64,000 nt of DNA. Origin: Leptolyngbya sp. O-77. GTDB taxonomy: Bacteria > Cyanobacteriota > Cyanobacteriia > Elainellales > Elainellaceae. Positions within the stretch are counted from its first letter, which is position 1, and each line of letters opens with the position of its first letter. The notes below the pieces were generated by a model that was not told the origin of the DNA, searched no databases, and worked only from the letters and a program-made list of their open reading frames with translations. Shown here piece after piece: positions 1 to 8,731 of this stretch. A program made the position numbers and the translations under genes. The stretch lies in the NCBI RefSeq assembly GCF_001548395.1, contig NZ_AP017367.1, positions 2,207,001 through 2,271,000 on the forward strand, written 5' to 3'.

Positions 1-276
1 TTCTTCTAGCTCGTCCACTTCCAAAGCCGCCATTTCCCGAAGTTCTGCGTCGCCGCCTGCGTCTTTCAAAATCTGACGCGCCCCTTCTAGGTCACTTTGG
101 GCTTTTTTCCATGCGTCAAAGGTCGTCACCGTTTCTTCTAGTGACGACCGAGTTTTAGCAAGCTTCTGGAACTCTGTGGGATCGGTTGCAATGTCGGGAT
201 CAGCCAACCGCCGCGTCAGTTCGTGAAAGGTTTGCTCTACGGAATTAAGTTTGTCGAGAAGATAGGCTTCTGCCAT
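1..276 (-). CDS. prfA: Peptide chain release factor 1, N-terminal part (runs off window)
   Basis: The 92 codons visible encode MAEAYLLDKLNSVEQTF followed by a helical, acidic stretch, which is the normal start of RF1, the factor that releases finished protein at UAA and UAG codons. The PXT anticodon-like motif and the GGQ catalytic loop would lie beyond base 1, so RF1 versus RF2 rests on the N-terminal sequence and on position. It closes the ribosomal cluster after rpmE, which is the usual cyanobacterial order. The gap to rpmE is 99 bases. Confidence 0.88.
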   Translation of the reverse strand, partial: MAEAYLLDKLNSVEQTFHELTRRLADPDIATDPTEFQKLAKTRSSLEETVTTFDAWKKAQSDLEGARQILKDAGGDAELREMAALEVDELEE

Positions 277-375
277 AACAATGGGAGTGAGGAAGAACGA
301 TAGGTGAGGCGAAGAGTTCGCCACCCGTGAGGGTCAAAATTCAGAAAATGAAGGCGATCGCCAGTTTTCCTATCG

Positions 376-624
376 CTACTTCTTCTTATCCGCTGCTGCA
401 CCGTCGCCCGTGCGCGAGTCGGTCATCCCATACTTCCGCAAGAAGCGCTCCACGCGACCCTCAGTGTCGATAATCTTCTGAGTGCCCGTATAGAAGGGAT
501 GGTTGCCAGACCACACATCGACGTGCAGTTCGGGCTTAGTAGAACCAACGGTCATGACCAGTTCACCGTTGCAGTAAACCTTGGCTTCGGGATACCAAGT
601 GGGATGGATGTCAGGCTTTGGCAT
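376..624 (-). CDS. rpmE: 50S ribosomal protein L31
   Basis: An 82-residue L31 starting MPKPDIHPTWYPEA, with the family signature HPFYTGTQKIIDTEGRVERF and a hydrophilic Lys-rich tail. An upstream in-frame Met at base 651 would add nine residues, but the conserved protein begins at MPKP. Only one cysteine (YCNGE) remains of the four that bind zinc in the C+ type, so this is a zinc-free form. L31 bridges the subunits at the central protuberance. It lies between rpsI and prfA. Confidence 0.93.
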   Translation of the reverse strand: MPKPDIHPTWYPEAKVYCNGELVMTVGSTKPELHVDVWSGNHPFYTGTQKIIDTEGRVERFLRKYGMTDSRTGDGAAADKKK

Positions 625-726
625 AACAGTCTCAAGTCTGTTGCTTTTCAAGGGTTGTCAAGGATTGTCAAACAGTCAATGCAGGCAATTGGGCAAGGTG
701 CAGCCTACGTCGCCCCTACAGCCAGT

Positions 727-1140
727 CTAGCGCTTCGAGTATTGGGGAGCCTTGCGGGCCTTATGCAGACCGTACTTCTTCCGCTCTTTAGCACGGGGAT
801 CGCGGGTCAAATAGCCTTCAATTTTCAGCGGCTTGCGGTTCTCAGGGTCTAGCTCGCAGAGCGCCCGCGCTACACCCAGGCGGATTGAGTCTGCCTGGCC
901 GGTCAGTCCACCACCCGTTGCATTCACCAACACGTCGTATTCATTTTCCAGTCCCAGGGTTTCCAGCGGCGCTTTGGCGATCGCCAGGTAGGAGGGGTTG
1001 AACTGGAGATATTCTTCACCGGGGCGGCCATTCACGATCAGCTTGCCCGTACCAGGCACTAGGCGAACACGGGCGATCGCCGACTTGCGACGACCCGTCC
1101 CCCAGTACACAACGCGACCAGATTTCTCAGTAGCTTGCAT
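727..1140 (-). CDS. rpsI: 30S ribosomal protein S9
   Basis: A 137-residue S9 with the N-terminal YWGTGRRKSAIARVRL motif, the central GGGLTGQADSIRLG motif and the basic tail KKYGLHKARKAPQYSKR, whose last Arg reaches the P-site tRNA in the family. It starts 2 bases after the rplM stop, so the two are almost certainly co-translated; rplM-rpsI is an ancient gene pair. Confidence 0.97.
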   Translation of the reverse strand: MQATEKSGRVVYWGTGRRKSAIARVRLVPGTGKLIVNGRPGEEYLQFNPSYLAIAKAPLETLGLENEYDVLVNATGGGLTGQADSIRLGVARALCELDPENRKPLKIEGYLTRDPRAKERKKYGLHKARKAPQYSKR

Positions 1141-1142
1141 TC

Positions 1143-1595
1143 TTACTTCTCTCCAGGAATTGTTTTAAGGGTCAAAACTTCAGGCTGCTGGGCTGCATGA
1201 GGATGGGTCGGGCCCGCGTAGACTTTGAGCTTGGTAAACAACTGGCGACCCAGGGAGTTCTTCGGCAGCATCCCCTTCACGGCTTGTTCTACAATTCGTT
1301 CTGGCAGGCGAGACTGAAGCTTGGTAAAGTTCTCCACCTTCATGCCGCCGGGCCGCCCAGAATGACGACGGTAGAGCTTTTGGGTGCGCTTTTTGCCCGT
1401 CACGTCTACTTTCTCAGCATTCACGATGATGACGAAATCACCTGTGTCCAGATGCGGCGTAAAGGTCGGCTTGTTTTTGCCGCGCAGCACATTGGCGACT
1501 TCGCTAGCCAGTCGTCCGAGACGCTGATCAGTTGCATCGACGACATACCACTTGCGCTCAATTTCGGTTGTGGGAGGGAGATAGGTCTTGTTCAT
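1143..1595 (-). CDS. rplM: 50S ribosomal protein L13
   Basis: A 150-residue L13. It carries the family signatures WYVVDATDQRLGRLAS, HLDTGDFVIIVNAEKV and GMLPKNSLGRQLFTKLKVY. L13 is an early-assembly protein that binds 23S rRNA domain II. Upstream is truA (90-base gap) and downstream is rpsI (2-base gap). Confidence 0.97.
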   Translation of the reverse strand: MNKTYLPPTTEIERKWYVVDATDQRLGRLASEVANVLRGKNKPTFTPHLDTGDFVIIVNAEKVDVTGKKRTQKLYRRHSGRPGGMKVENFTKLQSRLPERIVEQAVKGMLPKNSLGRQLFTKLKVYAGPTHPHAAQQPEVLTLKTIPGEK

Positions 1596-1685
1596 AATGT
1601 TCTATCGGGTTCCAGGAGGGTCAAAGGGTTGAGAAAAAGGCTCACAAGAGGCTTAGATATCAGAGGGGAGGAACTTGACTGAGAA

Positions 1686-2582
1686 CTAGCCAGAAGAGGC
1701 AACGGCGATCGCTGGTTCAGTCAGCGGCAAGAGGAACTGGGGCTGCGTGTCATACCAGAGGCTCGGCTCAAAGGGCGAATCAGGATAGCCTACGCGCAGC
1801 AAGCAGAGTCCCTGCGGCGGAGCGGCATACTTTACCTGATCCCGGCGCTGCTCTTGCCAGAGGCGGGTAAACTCGGTGGGCGATCGCTCTCCCCGTCCCA
1901 CGTCAACCAGCATTCCTACCAGCAGGCGCACCATGCCGTAGAGAAACCCGCTCGCCTGAATCTCTAGCTGCACGAACGGCCCGCGTCGGATGCACTCCAC
2001 CGCTTGCACATCGACCCAGGAATGGGCCCGCTTCGAGCCAGCCCGATGAAATGCTGCCAGGTGTTGCCGCCCCAACAATGGGGTCAGCGCTGCCTGCATG
2101 GCTTCAACATCCAGCGGCGCATGATAATAGTGCCAGCTAAAGGGGCGGACGAACAGATTAGGGCAGGCATCGGTGTAGAGCGTATAGCGATAGCGTCGCC
2201 AAATCGCTGAAAACCGAGCGTGCCAGGAGCGATCTACCGGGGCCGATGCTCGAATTAGCACGTCTTCTGGCAGGCGGCTATTGAGAATATCGCGCCACCG
2301 ATAGGGCGGGATCAAGGTCGCCGCATCAAAATGAGCCACCTGAGCGGCTGCATGAACGCCAGAATCGGTTCGCCCTGCGCCGTGCAGCGTCACAGAATGC
2401 CCCAGCACAGTAGCGATCGCCCGCTCAATTTCTTCCTGAACGGTGCGATGCTGCGCCTGCCGCTGCCAGCCATGAAACCGAGTGCCCAGGTATTGAATGA
2501 CCAGGGCAACCCGTTGTGAGTCTACCGAGCAGTTTTCCCCTGAACTAGCAGCCTCCTTTAGCGTTGGCAGCGCGATCGCCAT
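1686..2582 (-). CDS. truA: tRNA pseudouridine(38-40) synthase
   Basis: A 298-residue TruA that isomerises uridines 38-40 in the anticodon stem. The catalytic Asp sits in LHGAGRTDSGVHAAAQVAHF, and the YLGTRFHGWQRQ and ASGFLYGMVRLLVG motifs are present. About 25 residues precede the conserved start of the fold (RVALVIQYLG); a shorter product is possible but no better start was seen. It lies in the ribosomal cluster between rplQ (18-base gap) and rplM, as in other cyanobacteria. Confidence 0.95.
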   Translation of the reverse strand: MAIALPTLKEAASSGENCSVDSQRVALVIQYLGTRFHGWQRQAQHRTVQEEIERAIATVLGHSVTLHGAGRTDSGVHAAAQVAHFDAATLIPPYRWRDILNSRLPEDVLIRASAPVDRSWHARFSAIWRRYRYTLYTDACPNLFVRPFSWHYYHAPLDVEAMQAALTPLLGRQHLAAFHRAGSKRAHSWVDVQAVECIRRGPFVQLEIQASGFLYGMVRLLVGMLVDVGRGERSPTEFTRLWQEQRRDQVKYAAPPQGLCLLRVGYPDSPFEPSLWYDTQPQFLLPLTEPAIAVASSG

Positions 2583-2600
2583 AGCCAGATGCCTACATCC

Positions 2601-2951
2601 TCAGGTCAGTTCGATAATCGCCATTTCAGCGTTATCGCCCCGGCGGCTTACGGTTCGCTGAATGCGAGTGTAGCCTCCATTGCGATCGCCATAGCGCTCC
2701 TTCGCACCCTCAAACAGGGCGTGAACCAGCTGCTTGTCATAAAGGTAGCCCAGAGCCTCGCGGCGGGCGGACAGAGAGCCGTCCTTTGCAAGCGTAATCA
2801 TTCGCTCTGCTTCGGAACGGACTGCCTTGGCCCGCACCTTGGTCGTTGTGATGCGACCGTGACGAATGAGTTCGGTGGTCAGCGCTCTGAGGAGAGCGCG
2901 CCGCTGATCTGCGGGCTTACCCAGTTGTGGAACACGACGACGGTGACGCAT
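2601..2951 (-). CDS. rplQ: 50S ribosomal protein L17
   Basis: A 116-residue L17 with MRHRRRVPQLGKPADQRRA at the start, the TTELIRHGRITTTKVRAKA motif, and the C-terminal GGYTRIQRTVSRRGDNAEMA motif. L17 lines the outside of the peptide exit tunnel. It follows rpoA with a 118-base gap, the usual alpha-operon order. Confidence 0.97.
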   Translation of the reverse strand: MRHRRRVPQLGKPADQRRALLRALTTELIRHGRITTTKVRAKAVRSEAERMITLAKDGSLSARREALGYLYDKQLVHALFEGAKERYGDRNGGYTRIQRTVSRRGDNAEMAIIELT

Positions 2952-3069
2952 ATCACTTAGAAATTAAACTAAACAGCAAAACGAAAGCAGCACGGTAAAG
3001 TCCCTACCCAAAGTCCTTACCCCCTTGCCCAGCCCTAATACGGCCCAGCAAGCCAGAACCCCAACGACC

Positions 3070-4017
3070 TTAACTAGTCTTGGCAGGCTTTTCATGGGGC
3101 AGGGTAATCCCCATGCGAGTTTGAAGCGCCTCAATCACCTCTTCGGCAGACTTCGCACCAAAGTTTTTGATTTCTAACAAATCTTCTTGGGAATACTCCA
3201 ATAAATCCGCCACCGTATTGATCTGGGCCCGTTTCAGACAGTTGTAGGCGCGAACCGAAAGATTCAGTTCCTCAATCAAGATCTGGTTGTGGGGATCTTC
3301 ATCATCCGAGAAGATGGGCCCAATGTCATCAATCGTGATGTCTTTCAGCGGTGTAAACAGATCAACCAGAATGCTGGCGGCCTGGCTCAGCGCATCCTGA
3401 GGAGTAATGCTACCATTCGTCCACACTTCCATGATTAGGCGATCTTTTTCTAGAGATCCGCCAACCCGTGCATCCTCAACGGTATAGTTCACCTTACGCA
3501 CAGGCATGAAAATTGAGTCGATTTGCAAATAATCAACCGCCGAAGAGTCATCCCGGCTCCGATCAATGGCCCGATAACCGATGCCCTTCTCGATCTTGAA
3601 CTCCATCTCCAGCACAGAACCTGCGGAAACCGTCGCGATGTGCTGAGTTTCATCCACCACTTCAACCTCAGACGGAAGATCAAAGTATGCAGATGTCACC
3701 TCTAGCGGCCCTTCAACGCGAAGCCGACCGATCTGGGGCTGAGAAGAGTAACTCTTCAGCACGACTTCCTTCATGTTCAGCAGGATGTCGAGGGCATCCT
3801 CTTTCACACCTGGAACGGTCATAAACTCATGCGTCACCCCTGCAATGCGGACTGCCGTAACCGCAGCACCCTCTAGGTTCGACAGCAGCACACGTCGGAG
3901 TGCATTTCCGACCGTCGTACCCTGACCCCGCTCCAAAGGCTCAAGAACAAACTTGCTGTATAGACTCTGGTTTTTCCCTGTTTCGGACTCTATGCACTCA
4001 ACCTTGAAATGTGCCAT
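3070..4017 (-). CDS. rpoA: DNA-directed RNA polymerase alpha subunit
   Basis: A 315-residue alpha subunit starting MAHFKVECIES. A start nine codons upstream is open but does not match the family. Residues 1 to about 228 form the dimerising N-terminal domain (GNALRRVLLSNLEGAAVT). After a short acidic linker comes the C-terminal domain (LNLSVRAYNCLKRAQINTV and LLEIKNFGAKSAEEV), which holds the residues that contact UP elements and activators. It lies between rpsK (234-base gap) and rplQ. Confidence 0.97.
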   Translation of the reverse strand: MAHFKVECIESETGKNQSLYSKFVLEPLERGQGTTVGNALRRVLLSNLEGAAVTAVRIAGVTHEFMTVPGVKEDALDILLNMKEVVLKSYSSQPQIGRLRVEGPLEVTSAYFDLPSEVEVVDETQHIATVSAGSVLEMEFKIEKGIGYRAIDRSRDDSSAVDYLQIDSIFMPVRKVNYTVEDARVGGSLEKDRLIMEVWTNGSITPQDALSQAASILVDLFTPLKDITIDDIGPIFSDDEDPHNQILIEELNLSVRAYNCLKRAQINTVADLLEYSQEDLLEIKNFGAKSAEEVIEALQTRMGITLPHEKPAKTS

Positions 4018-4251
4018 AGACCAACCTCTCTTCTCCTTAGCCACAGAAGGCAGGCAACCTTCTTATGTTTTCAATGTTCTCGTCTGCCAGCGCTCTATCC
4101 CCTTGCTCTGGAGAAACAAAACCTAACTGGTCAGCCTAGCAAAGATATCAACCGTCGAAACAAAAACCAGCACTTTATCCTTCAACTGAATTCGCTCGAC
4201 TCCCTGCTTGCTGAGCTTCCGGCAGTCCTTGCTCCAACAAAGCAGGAAAGA

Positions 4252-4647
4252 TTAAACTCGCCGCCGCTTGGGAGGGCGACAGCCGTTGTGTGGGATAGGC
4301 GTCACGTCGCGGATTAGTGTGATTTCTAGTCCAGCGCCCTGGAGCGCCCGAATGGCAGTCTCCCGTCCTGACCCAGGGCCGCTGACCATCACCTCAATCT
4401 GACGCATTCCCTGATCCATAGCACGACGAGCCGCATTTTCAGCAGCAGTCTGAGCCGCAAAAGGGGTTCCTTTCTTGGCCCCTTTGAAGCCGCTGGAGCC
4501 AGCAGAGGCCCAAGAAATCGCCTCTCCATTTGCGTCCGTGATCGTCACGATCGTGTTGTTGAATGTGGACTGGATATGGGCAACACCGCTGGGGATGTTC
4601 TTCTTTTGCTTCTTGGGGCCAGTTCGTTTCGTAGGTTGTCGAGCCAT
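4252..4647 (-). CDS. rpsK: 30S ribosomal protein S11
   Basis: A 131-residue S11 with GVAHIQSTFNNTIVTITD, SSGFKGAKKGTPFAAQ and the C-terminal signature DVTPIPHNGCRPPKRRRV. S11 builds the 30S platform near the E-site mRNA. The gap to the upstream rpsM is unusually long (378 bases), where many bacteria have almost none. Confidence 0.97.
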   Translation of the reverse strand: MARQPTKRTGPKKQKKNIPSGVAHIQSTFNNTIVTITDANGEAISWASAGSSGFKGAKKGTPFAAQTAAENAARRAMDQGMRQIEVMVSGPGSGRETAIRALQGAGLEITLIRDVTPIPHNGCRPPKRRRV

Positions 4648-5025
4648 TTTTCTTCGCTAAGTCTAGGAATAGGGTTTACTTTGTCAAACTGCAAGGATAG
4701 TCAAACTGTAGGACAGCGAAACAAATTAGAGGGACGAGGGGGACAGGGTGGATATTTGTGGATATCTATGGAAGATTGGACTGACAATCTCTGAGAGGAA
4801 CGTAGAAGGGCGATCGCACTCAAGCAAGCCCTAGGTCTAAGACTCAGACCCTTCCCGCCTCCAAATATCTTGAGCGCCAAGCGATCGGGCGGGGCAATCA
4901 GACGCAACCACGCCGAAGAGGGAACAAAATCAACGCGCTAGTTCACCCTTTGCGAAAGCATCCTGACAAAGCTATCTGTGCAGTGGTTCACCCAAGTCTG
5001 CCAGCACCACTCTCAGCCTAATTGT
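4648..5025 (-). other. 378-base gap inside the cluster, between rpsM and rpsK
   Basis: No credible gene: the short open frames here have no recognisable product. The stretch has purine-rich parts (near 4730-4755) and one HIP1-like site near 4810. It is long enough for an internal promoter or a processing signal feeding rpsK-rpoA-rplQ, but I could not identify a clear promoter. Confidence 0.5.
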
Positions 5026-5409
5026 CTACTTCTTGCCAGGTGCCTTCTTCTTGCCAGCCACCGTGCGCCGACCGCCGCGACGGGTTCGAGCATTCGTGCG
5101 AGTCCGCTGTCCGCGAACAGGCAGACCCATCCGGTGCCGCCGGCCGCGGTAGGTGCCGATGTCCATCAGGCGCTTAATGTTCAGGGATTCCAAACGTCTG
5201 AGGTCACCCTCGACCTCATAGTCAGACTCCACCGTTTCGCGCAGGGCTGCAACATCTGCGTCGCTCAGATCCTTAACGCGAGTATCGGGGTTCACACCCG
5301 TCTTCGCGAGGATTGCTTTGGATCGGGTCAGCCCGATGCCATAGATATAGGTCAAACCGATCTCAACACGCTTATCGCGAGGAAGATCCACTCCGGCAAT
5401 TCGTGCCAC
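5026..5409 (-). CDS. rpsM: 30S ribosomal protein S13
   Basis: A 127-residue S13 starting MARIAGVDLPRDKRVEIGLT. It has the helix-hairpin-helix region (YIYGIGLTRSKAILA), the tRNA-contacting GTYRGRRHRMGLPVRGQRT segment, and a Lys-rich C-terminal tail. S13 contacts the P-site tRNA and the 50S subunit. It is preceded by rpmJ with an 83-base gap. Confidence 0.97.
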   Translation of the reverse strand: MARIAGVDLPRDKRVEIGLTYIYGIGLTRSKAILAKTGVNPDTRVKDLSDADVAALRETVESDYEVEGDLRRLESLNIKRLMDIGTYRGRRHRMGLPVRGQRTRTNARTRRGGRRTVAGKKKAPGKK

Positions 5410-5492
5410 GCTTTGTACTCCTACTTCTGCCGCTCAGCAATGAACTCAACTTCAAATTGACCTAAGATAGGTCGATTCAACCACTCAACGTA

Positions 5493-5606
5493 CTAACCCT
5501 GCCGTTGCTTATGCTTGGGGTTAGAACAAATCACCATAACTCGGCCGCGGCGACGGATGACGCGACACTTCTCACAGATTTTCTTGACGGATGCTCGGAC
5601 TTTCAT
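5493..5606 (-). CDS. rpmJ: 50S ribosomal protein L36
   Basis: A 37-residue L36, MKVRASVKKICEKCRVIRRR followed by GRVMVICSNPKHKQRQG. Cys11, Cys14, Cys27 and His32 form the complete zinc ribbon of the C+ type. It lies between infA and rpsM, its conserved place. It is short but unmistakable. Confidence 0.96.
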   Translation of the reverse strand: MKVRASVKKICEKCRVIRRRGRVMVICSNPKHKQRQG

Positions 5607-5770
5607 GCCCCGAAATGTCCCAAATTTGACTACTGACTACAAACCCAATATGTTATCAACTTTTTAGATAAAATGTCAAGGAAAAGTCTCAGATTAAACA
5701 TCTCGCCCGTGGGCAGGCGATCGCGCTAAACGCCATTAACAGCTACTAACACTTGAATGCAGTGCCTCTC

Positions 5771-5998
5771 CTACTTCTTATTTCGGAGGCGATAGGTAAT
5801 TCGCCCTTTGGTCAGGTCGTAGGGTGTTAGCTCGACCTTGACGCGATCGCCCGGCAAAATTTTGATGTAATTTCGGCGAATCTTGCCCGAAATATGGGCC
5901 AAGACATTAAATCCGTTGTCTAAGTCCACGCGAAACATGGCGTTGGGCAACGAATCCGTCACCGTTCCTTCCATTTCAATCAGATCCTGTTTAGACAA
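5771..5998 (-). CDS. infA: Translation initiation factor IF-1
   Basis: A 75-residue IF-1: SKQDLIEMEGTVTDSLPNAM, then the OB-fold, ending KGRITYRLRNKK. IF-1 occupies the 30S A site during initiation. The start codon is TTG, not ATG, preceded at 5 bases by a perfect AGGAGG Shine-Dalgarno. The ATG just before it is out of frame. A rare start in an initiation-factor gene could reflect control of its own level (inference). It is followed by rpmJ. Confidence 0.95.
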   Translation of the reverse strand: MSKQDLIEMEGTVTDSLPNAMFRVDLDNGFNVLAHISGKIRRNYIKILPGDRVKVELTPYDLTKGRITYRLRNKK

Positions 5999-6328
5999 TG
6001 CATCCTCCTAAACTACAAGTAATTCAAACCAGTGACTGAGACCAGCGATCCAGACTCCATCGCGCTTTGCAGCGTGATAATGTGCAGCCTAGAGCGATTC
6101 TGCCTCTCTGATGTTCAAAACGGGTATTCCAGACATATCCATCACAAAGGGCCTTGAAGCAAACCGCTCTAATAACCCAGGAACCGTTGAGTACCCTAAA
6201 CACCTAAAAAATGCACCATCTATCAGATTAACAAATACTCAAAAAACCTGCGTGTGTCGGCATATGCGGCACGACCAATGGGCTTGGGATGGTTATCCAA
6301 ACGTGTTTTTTAAGCCAAGCCACGCTGC
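5999..6328 (-). other. 330-base gap between adk and infA
   Basis: No gene recognised; the small plus-strand open frame here has no family features. AT-rich stretches (near 6205-6245) could hold a separate promoter for infA-rpmJ-rpsM, but no clear -35/-10 pair was found. The strong infA Shine-Dalgarno sits at the left edge. Confidence 0.45.
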
Positions 6329-6885
6329 CTAGCTGCTAATCAACTGGCGTAGTGCTGCCCCCACATGCTCAATGGATTGGTTGCCATCGATTGAAACCAA
6401 CTGCTGGCGATCGCGATAAAAGTCAATCAGCGGCGCAGTTTGATTGCGGTATACCGCCAGACGAGTACGAATCACTTCCTCGTTATCGTCTGTCCGCCCT
6501 CGACCCAAGAGGCGGGCCACCAAAACCTCATCGGGCACTTCCAAATTGACGACACAATCGCAGGACTGTTCAATTTCTGCCAATAGTTCATCGAGAAACT
6601 TGGCCTGCTCAACATTGCGAGGAAAGCCGTCCAAGATCCAGCCCTCTTGAGCATCTGGCTGGCTGAGGCGATCGCGCACCAGATCCAGAATCAAAGCATC
6701 CGGCACCAGTTCCCCGCGATCCATGTAGGACTGAGCCTTTTGCCCAAGCTCGGTTCCACTTGCCACAGCAGCCCGCAGAATATCCCCCTGTAGAAACATG
6801 AGGAATCGAAGCGCTAGCCCGCTAGTTCGGCTGCCTGAGTTCCTTTGCCCGCTCCGGGAGGTCCTAAAAATATCAGTCGTGCCAC
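6329..6885 (-). pseudogene. adk: Adenylate kinase, reading frame broken twice
   Basis: Adenylate kinase makes 2 ADP from ATP and AMP. The frame opens with GTG at 6883-6885, overlapping the secY stop by one base, and encodes ARLIFLGPPGAGKGTQAAEL, which holds the P-loop. It then hits a TAG at about 6817. The expected sequence continues one frame over as ASIPHVSTG, encoded near 6790-6817, then returns to another frame as GDILRAAVASGTELGQKAQS through to the stop. Two single extra bases explain this: one in the GGG run at 6818-6820 and one in the five-base G run at 6784-6788. With both removed, a normal 184-residue protein results, including the LID region (LLGRGRTDD). A start at ATG 6799 would lack the P-loop. 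Assembly errors or a real lesion are both possible. Confidence 0.85.
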
Positions 6886-8189
6886 TATTGCTTCACCATC
6901 CCTTCATAGCGCTGCGAAATTACATAGGTCTGAATCTGTTTTGCTGTGTCAATGGCGACACCCACCAAGATCAGCAGTGACGTAGCACCCAAGCCCTGAA
7001 AAGTCGTCACGCGGGTCGCGCCTTCAACAGCAGCCGGAACAATCGCAACCAATCCCAGGAAAATCGCACCCAAAAAGGTCAGTCGGTTCAGCACCCGTTC
7101 AATATAATCGCTCGTTGCCTTACCAGGACGAATCCCCGGCACGCTCGCGCCCATCTTCTTCAGGTTCTGGGACATGTCTACTGGATTGACCACCAGCGAT
7201 GCATAGAAGTAGCTGAAGAACAAGATCAGCAGCAGCAGCACCAGCACGTAGACCCAGGTGCCCGGCCGTAGGTAAGACAGCACCCGCGTCACCATCTCGT
7301 TATCCCCAAAAAACTGCGAGAGGTAGATCGGGAGAGATAGAACCGCCGTGGCAAAAATAATCGGCATCACGCCGCCCTGATTGAGGCGCAGCGGCAGATA
7401 GCTGCTCTTCTCAAGGTAGAGTTTGCGCCCGACCTGGCGACGGGCAGAGATGATGGGAATACGCCGGGTTCCTTCTTGGACAAAGACGATGCCGATGATC
7501 ATTGCCAGGAATACCAGGAGCAGAATAATCACGCCGCTAACCACGCTGCGATCGCCACTCTGGGCAAGGTCGATGGTTTGTCCGAGCGATCGCGGCAGGG
7601 TCGATACAATGCTGACGAAAATCAGCAGCGATGCACCATTGCCCACACCCCGCTCCGTGATCAGCTCACCCACCCACATCACAAACATCGAGCCAGCCGT
7701 CAGCGCCAGCACCATTTGTGCAATGAACAGCGGCCCCGGCGACTCAGCAAACTGGTTCACAAAAATCGCTAGACCCAGGCTTTGAATAATGCCCCAACCC
7801 AGTGCAACGTAGCGCGTAATTTGAGCAATCTTGCGGCGGCCCGCTTCTCCCTCTTCCTTTTGCAGTTTCTCAAGACTGGGGAGCGCAGCCGTCAGCAGTT
7901 GCAGAATAATAGACGCATTAATATAAGGCAAAATACCCAGTGCAAAAATACCCAGCGTCGAGAGGCCTCGACCCGTAAACACATCTAAAAAGCCAATGAT
8001 GGCCGATAAAGCGCCGGTCTCTGTGGCTGCCTGAAAGGCCTGTCGATTGATGCCAGGGATCGGGATAAAGACACCCAGCCGTACCAGAATCAACATTCCC
8101 AAAGTCAGCAAAAGTCGCCCTCGCAGCCCTGCCGCTTGGGCCATCTGCAAGAAGGTTTCCTGTGCTGTGGGTGTCTTATCGCGCACCAT
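6885..8189 (-). CDS. secY: Preprotein translocase subunit SecY
   Basis: A 434-residue SecY, the channel of the Sec translocon, with ten predicted membrane helices. Recognisable parts are the plug-region motif LSTLGIFALGILPYINASII, the cytosolic loop EGTRRIPIISARRQVG, and KKMGASVPGIRPGKATSDY. In cyanobacteria it serves both plasma and thylakoid membranes. Its TAG stop shares one base with the GTG start of adk, which suggests coupled translation. Confidence 0.97.
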   Translation of the reverse strand: MVRDKTPTAQETFLQMAQAAGLRGRLLLTLGMLILVRLGVFIPIPGINRQAFQAATETGALSAIIGFLDVFTGRGLSTLGIFALGILPYINASIILQLLTAALPSLEKLQKEEGEAGRRKIAQITRYVALGWGIIQSLGLAIFVNQFAESPGPLFIAQMVLALTAGSMFVMWVGELITERGVGNGASLLIFVSIVSTLPRSLGQTIDLAQSGDRSVVSGVIILLLVFLAMIIGIVFVQEGTRRIPIISARRQVGRKLYLEKSSYLPLRLNQGGVMPIIFATAVLSLPIYLSQFFGDNEMVTRVLSYLRPGTWVYVLVLLLLILFFSYFYASLVVNPVDMSQNLKKMGASVPGIRPGKATSDYIERVLNRLTFLGAIFLGLVAIVPAAVEGATRVTTFQGLGATSLLILVGVAIDTAKQIQTYVISQRYEGMVKQ

Positions 8190-8278
8190 AGTCTCAATAC
8201 CTCTCCCTCTATAAAACTAAGCAGAGCAGGAGAGCTAACCACTCACCGCTCTGCCTTGCTGCAAAGTCGCTCCATATC

Positions 8279-8725
8279 TTAATCTAGCAGGTTGCAGCTT
8301 CCGCCTGCGCTCTCAATCTTGCGCTTCGCCGATTCAGTAAAGGCCGCAGCCGTTACCTGAAGTGCAACACTCAGTTCACCGTCGCCCAAAATCTTCAATG
8401 GGCCATCGTTTTGTGTCACAATTCCCGATTTCATCAATGAGTCGAGGCTGACCTCTGTCCCTTCGGGGAGTTCAGCCAAATCTCCTACATTCACAATGGT
8501 GTAGGAAATCCGGTTGATCAGGGGAAAATGCTTCAGCTTCGGAATCCGACGGTAGAGAGGCAGTTGCCCACCTTCAAATCCAGGACGAGTACTGCGTCCA
8601 GAGCGCGACTTTTGTCCCCGCATTCCGAAGCCGCCGCTTGCACCCTGCCCGGCGGAAATGCCTCGGCCAACTCGGCGACGACGCTTCTGAGAACCCGGTT
8701 TTGGAAATGTGTCTGAAAGTCTCAT
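8279..8725 (-). CDS. rplO: 50S ribosomal protein L15
   Basis: A 148-residue L15 with MRLSDTFPKPGSQKRRRRVG, the Gly-rich extension (GISAGQGASGGFGMRGQKSR) that threads into 23S rRNA, and a globular C-terminal domain. It starts 6 bases after rpsE and is followed by secY. Confidence 0.97.
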   Translation of the reverse strand: MRLSDTFPKPGSQKRRRRVGRGISAGQGASGGFGMRGQKSRSGRSTRPGFEGGQLPLYRRIPKLKHFPLINRISYTIVNVGDLAELPEGTEVSLDSLMKSGIVTQNDGPLKILGDGELSVALQVTAAAFTESAKRKIESAGGSCNLLD

Positions 8726-8731
8726 AGTTCG

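Noticed and set aside
6329..6799. adk annotated as a short intact gene from ATG 6799
   Set aside because: That product would lack the P-loop, which is plainly encoded upstream in another frame.
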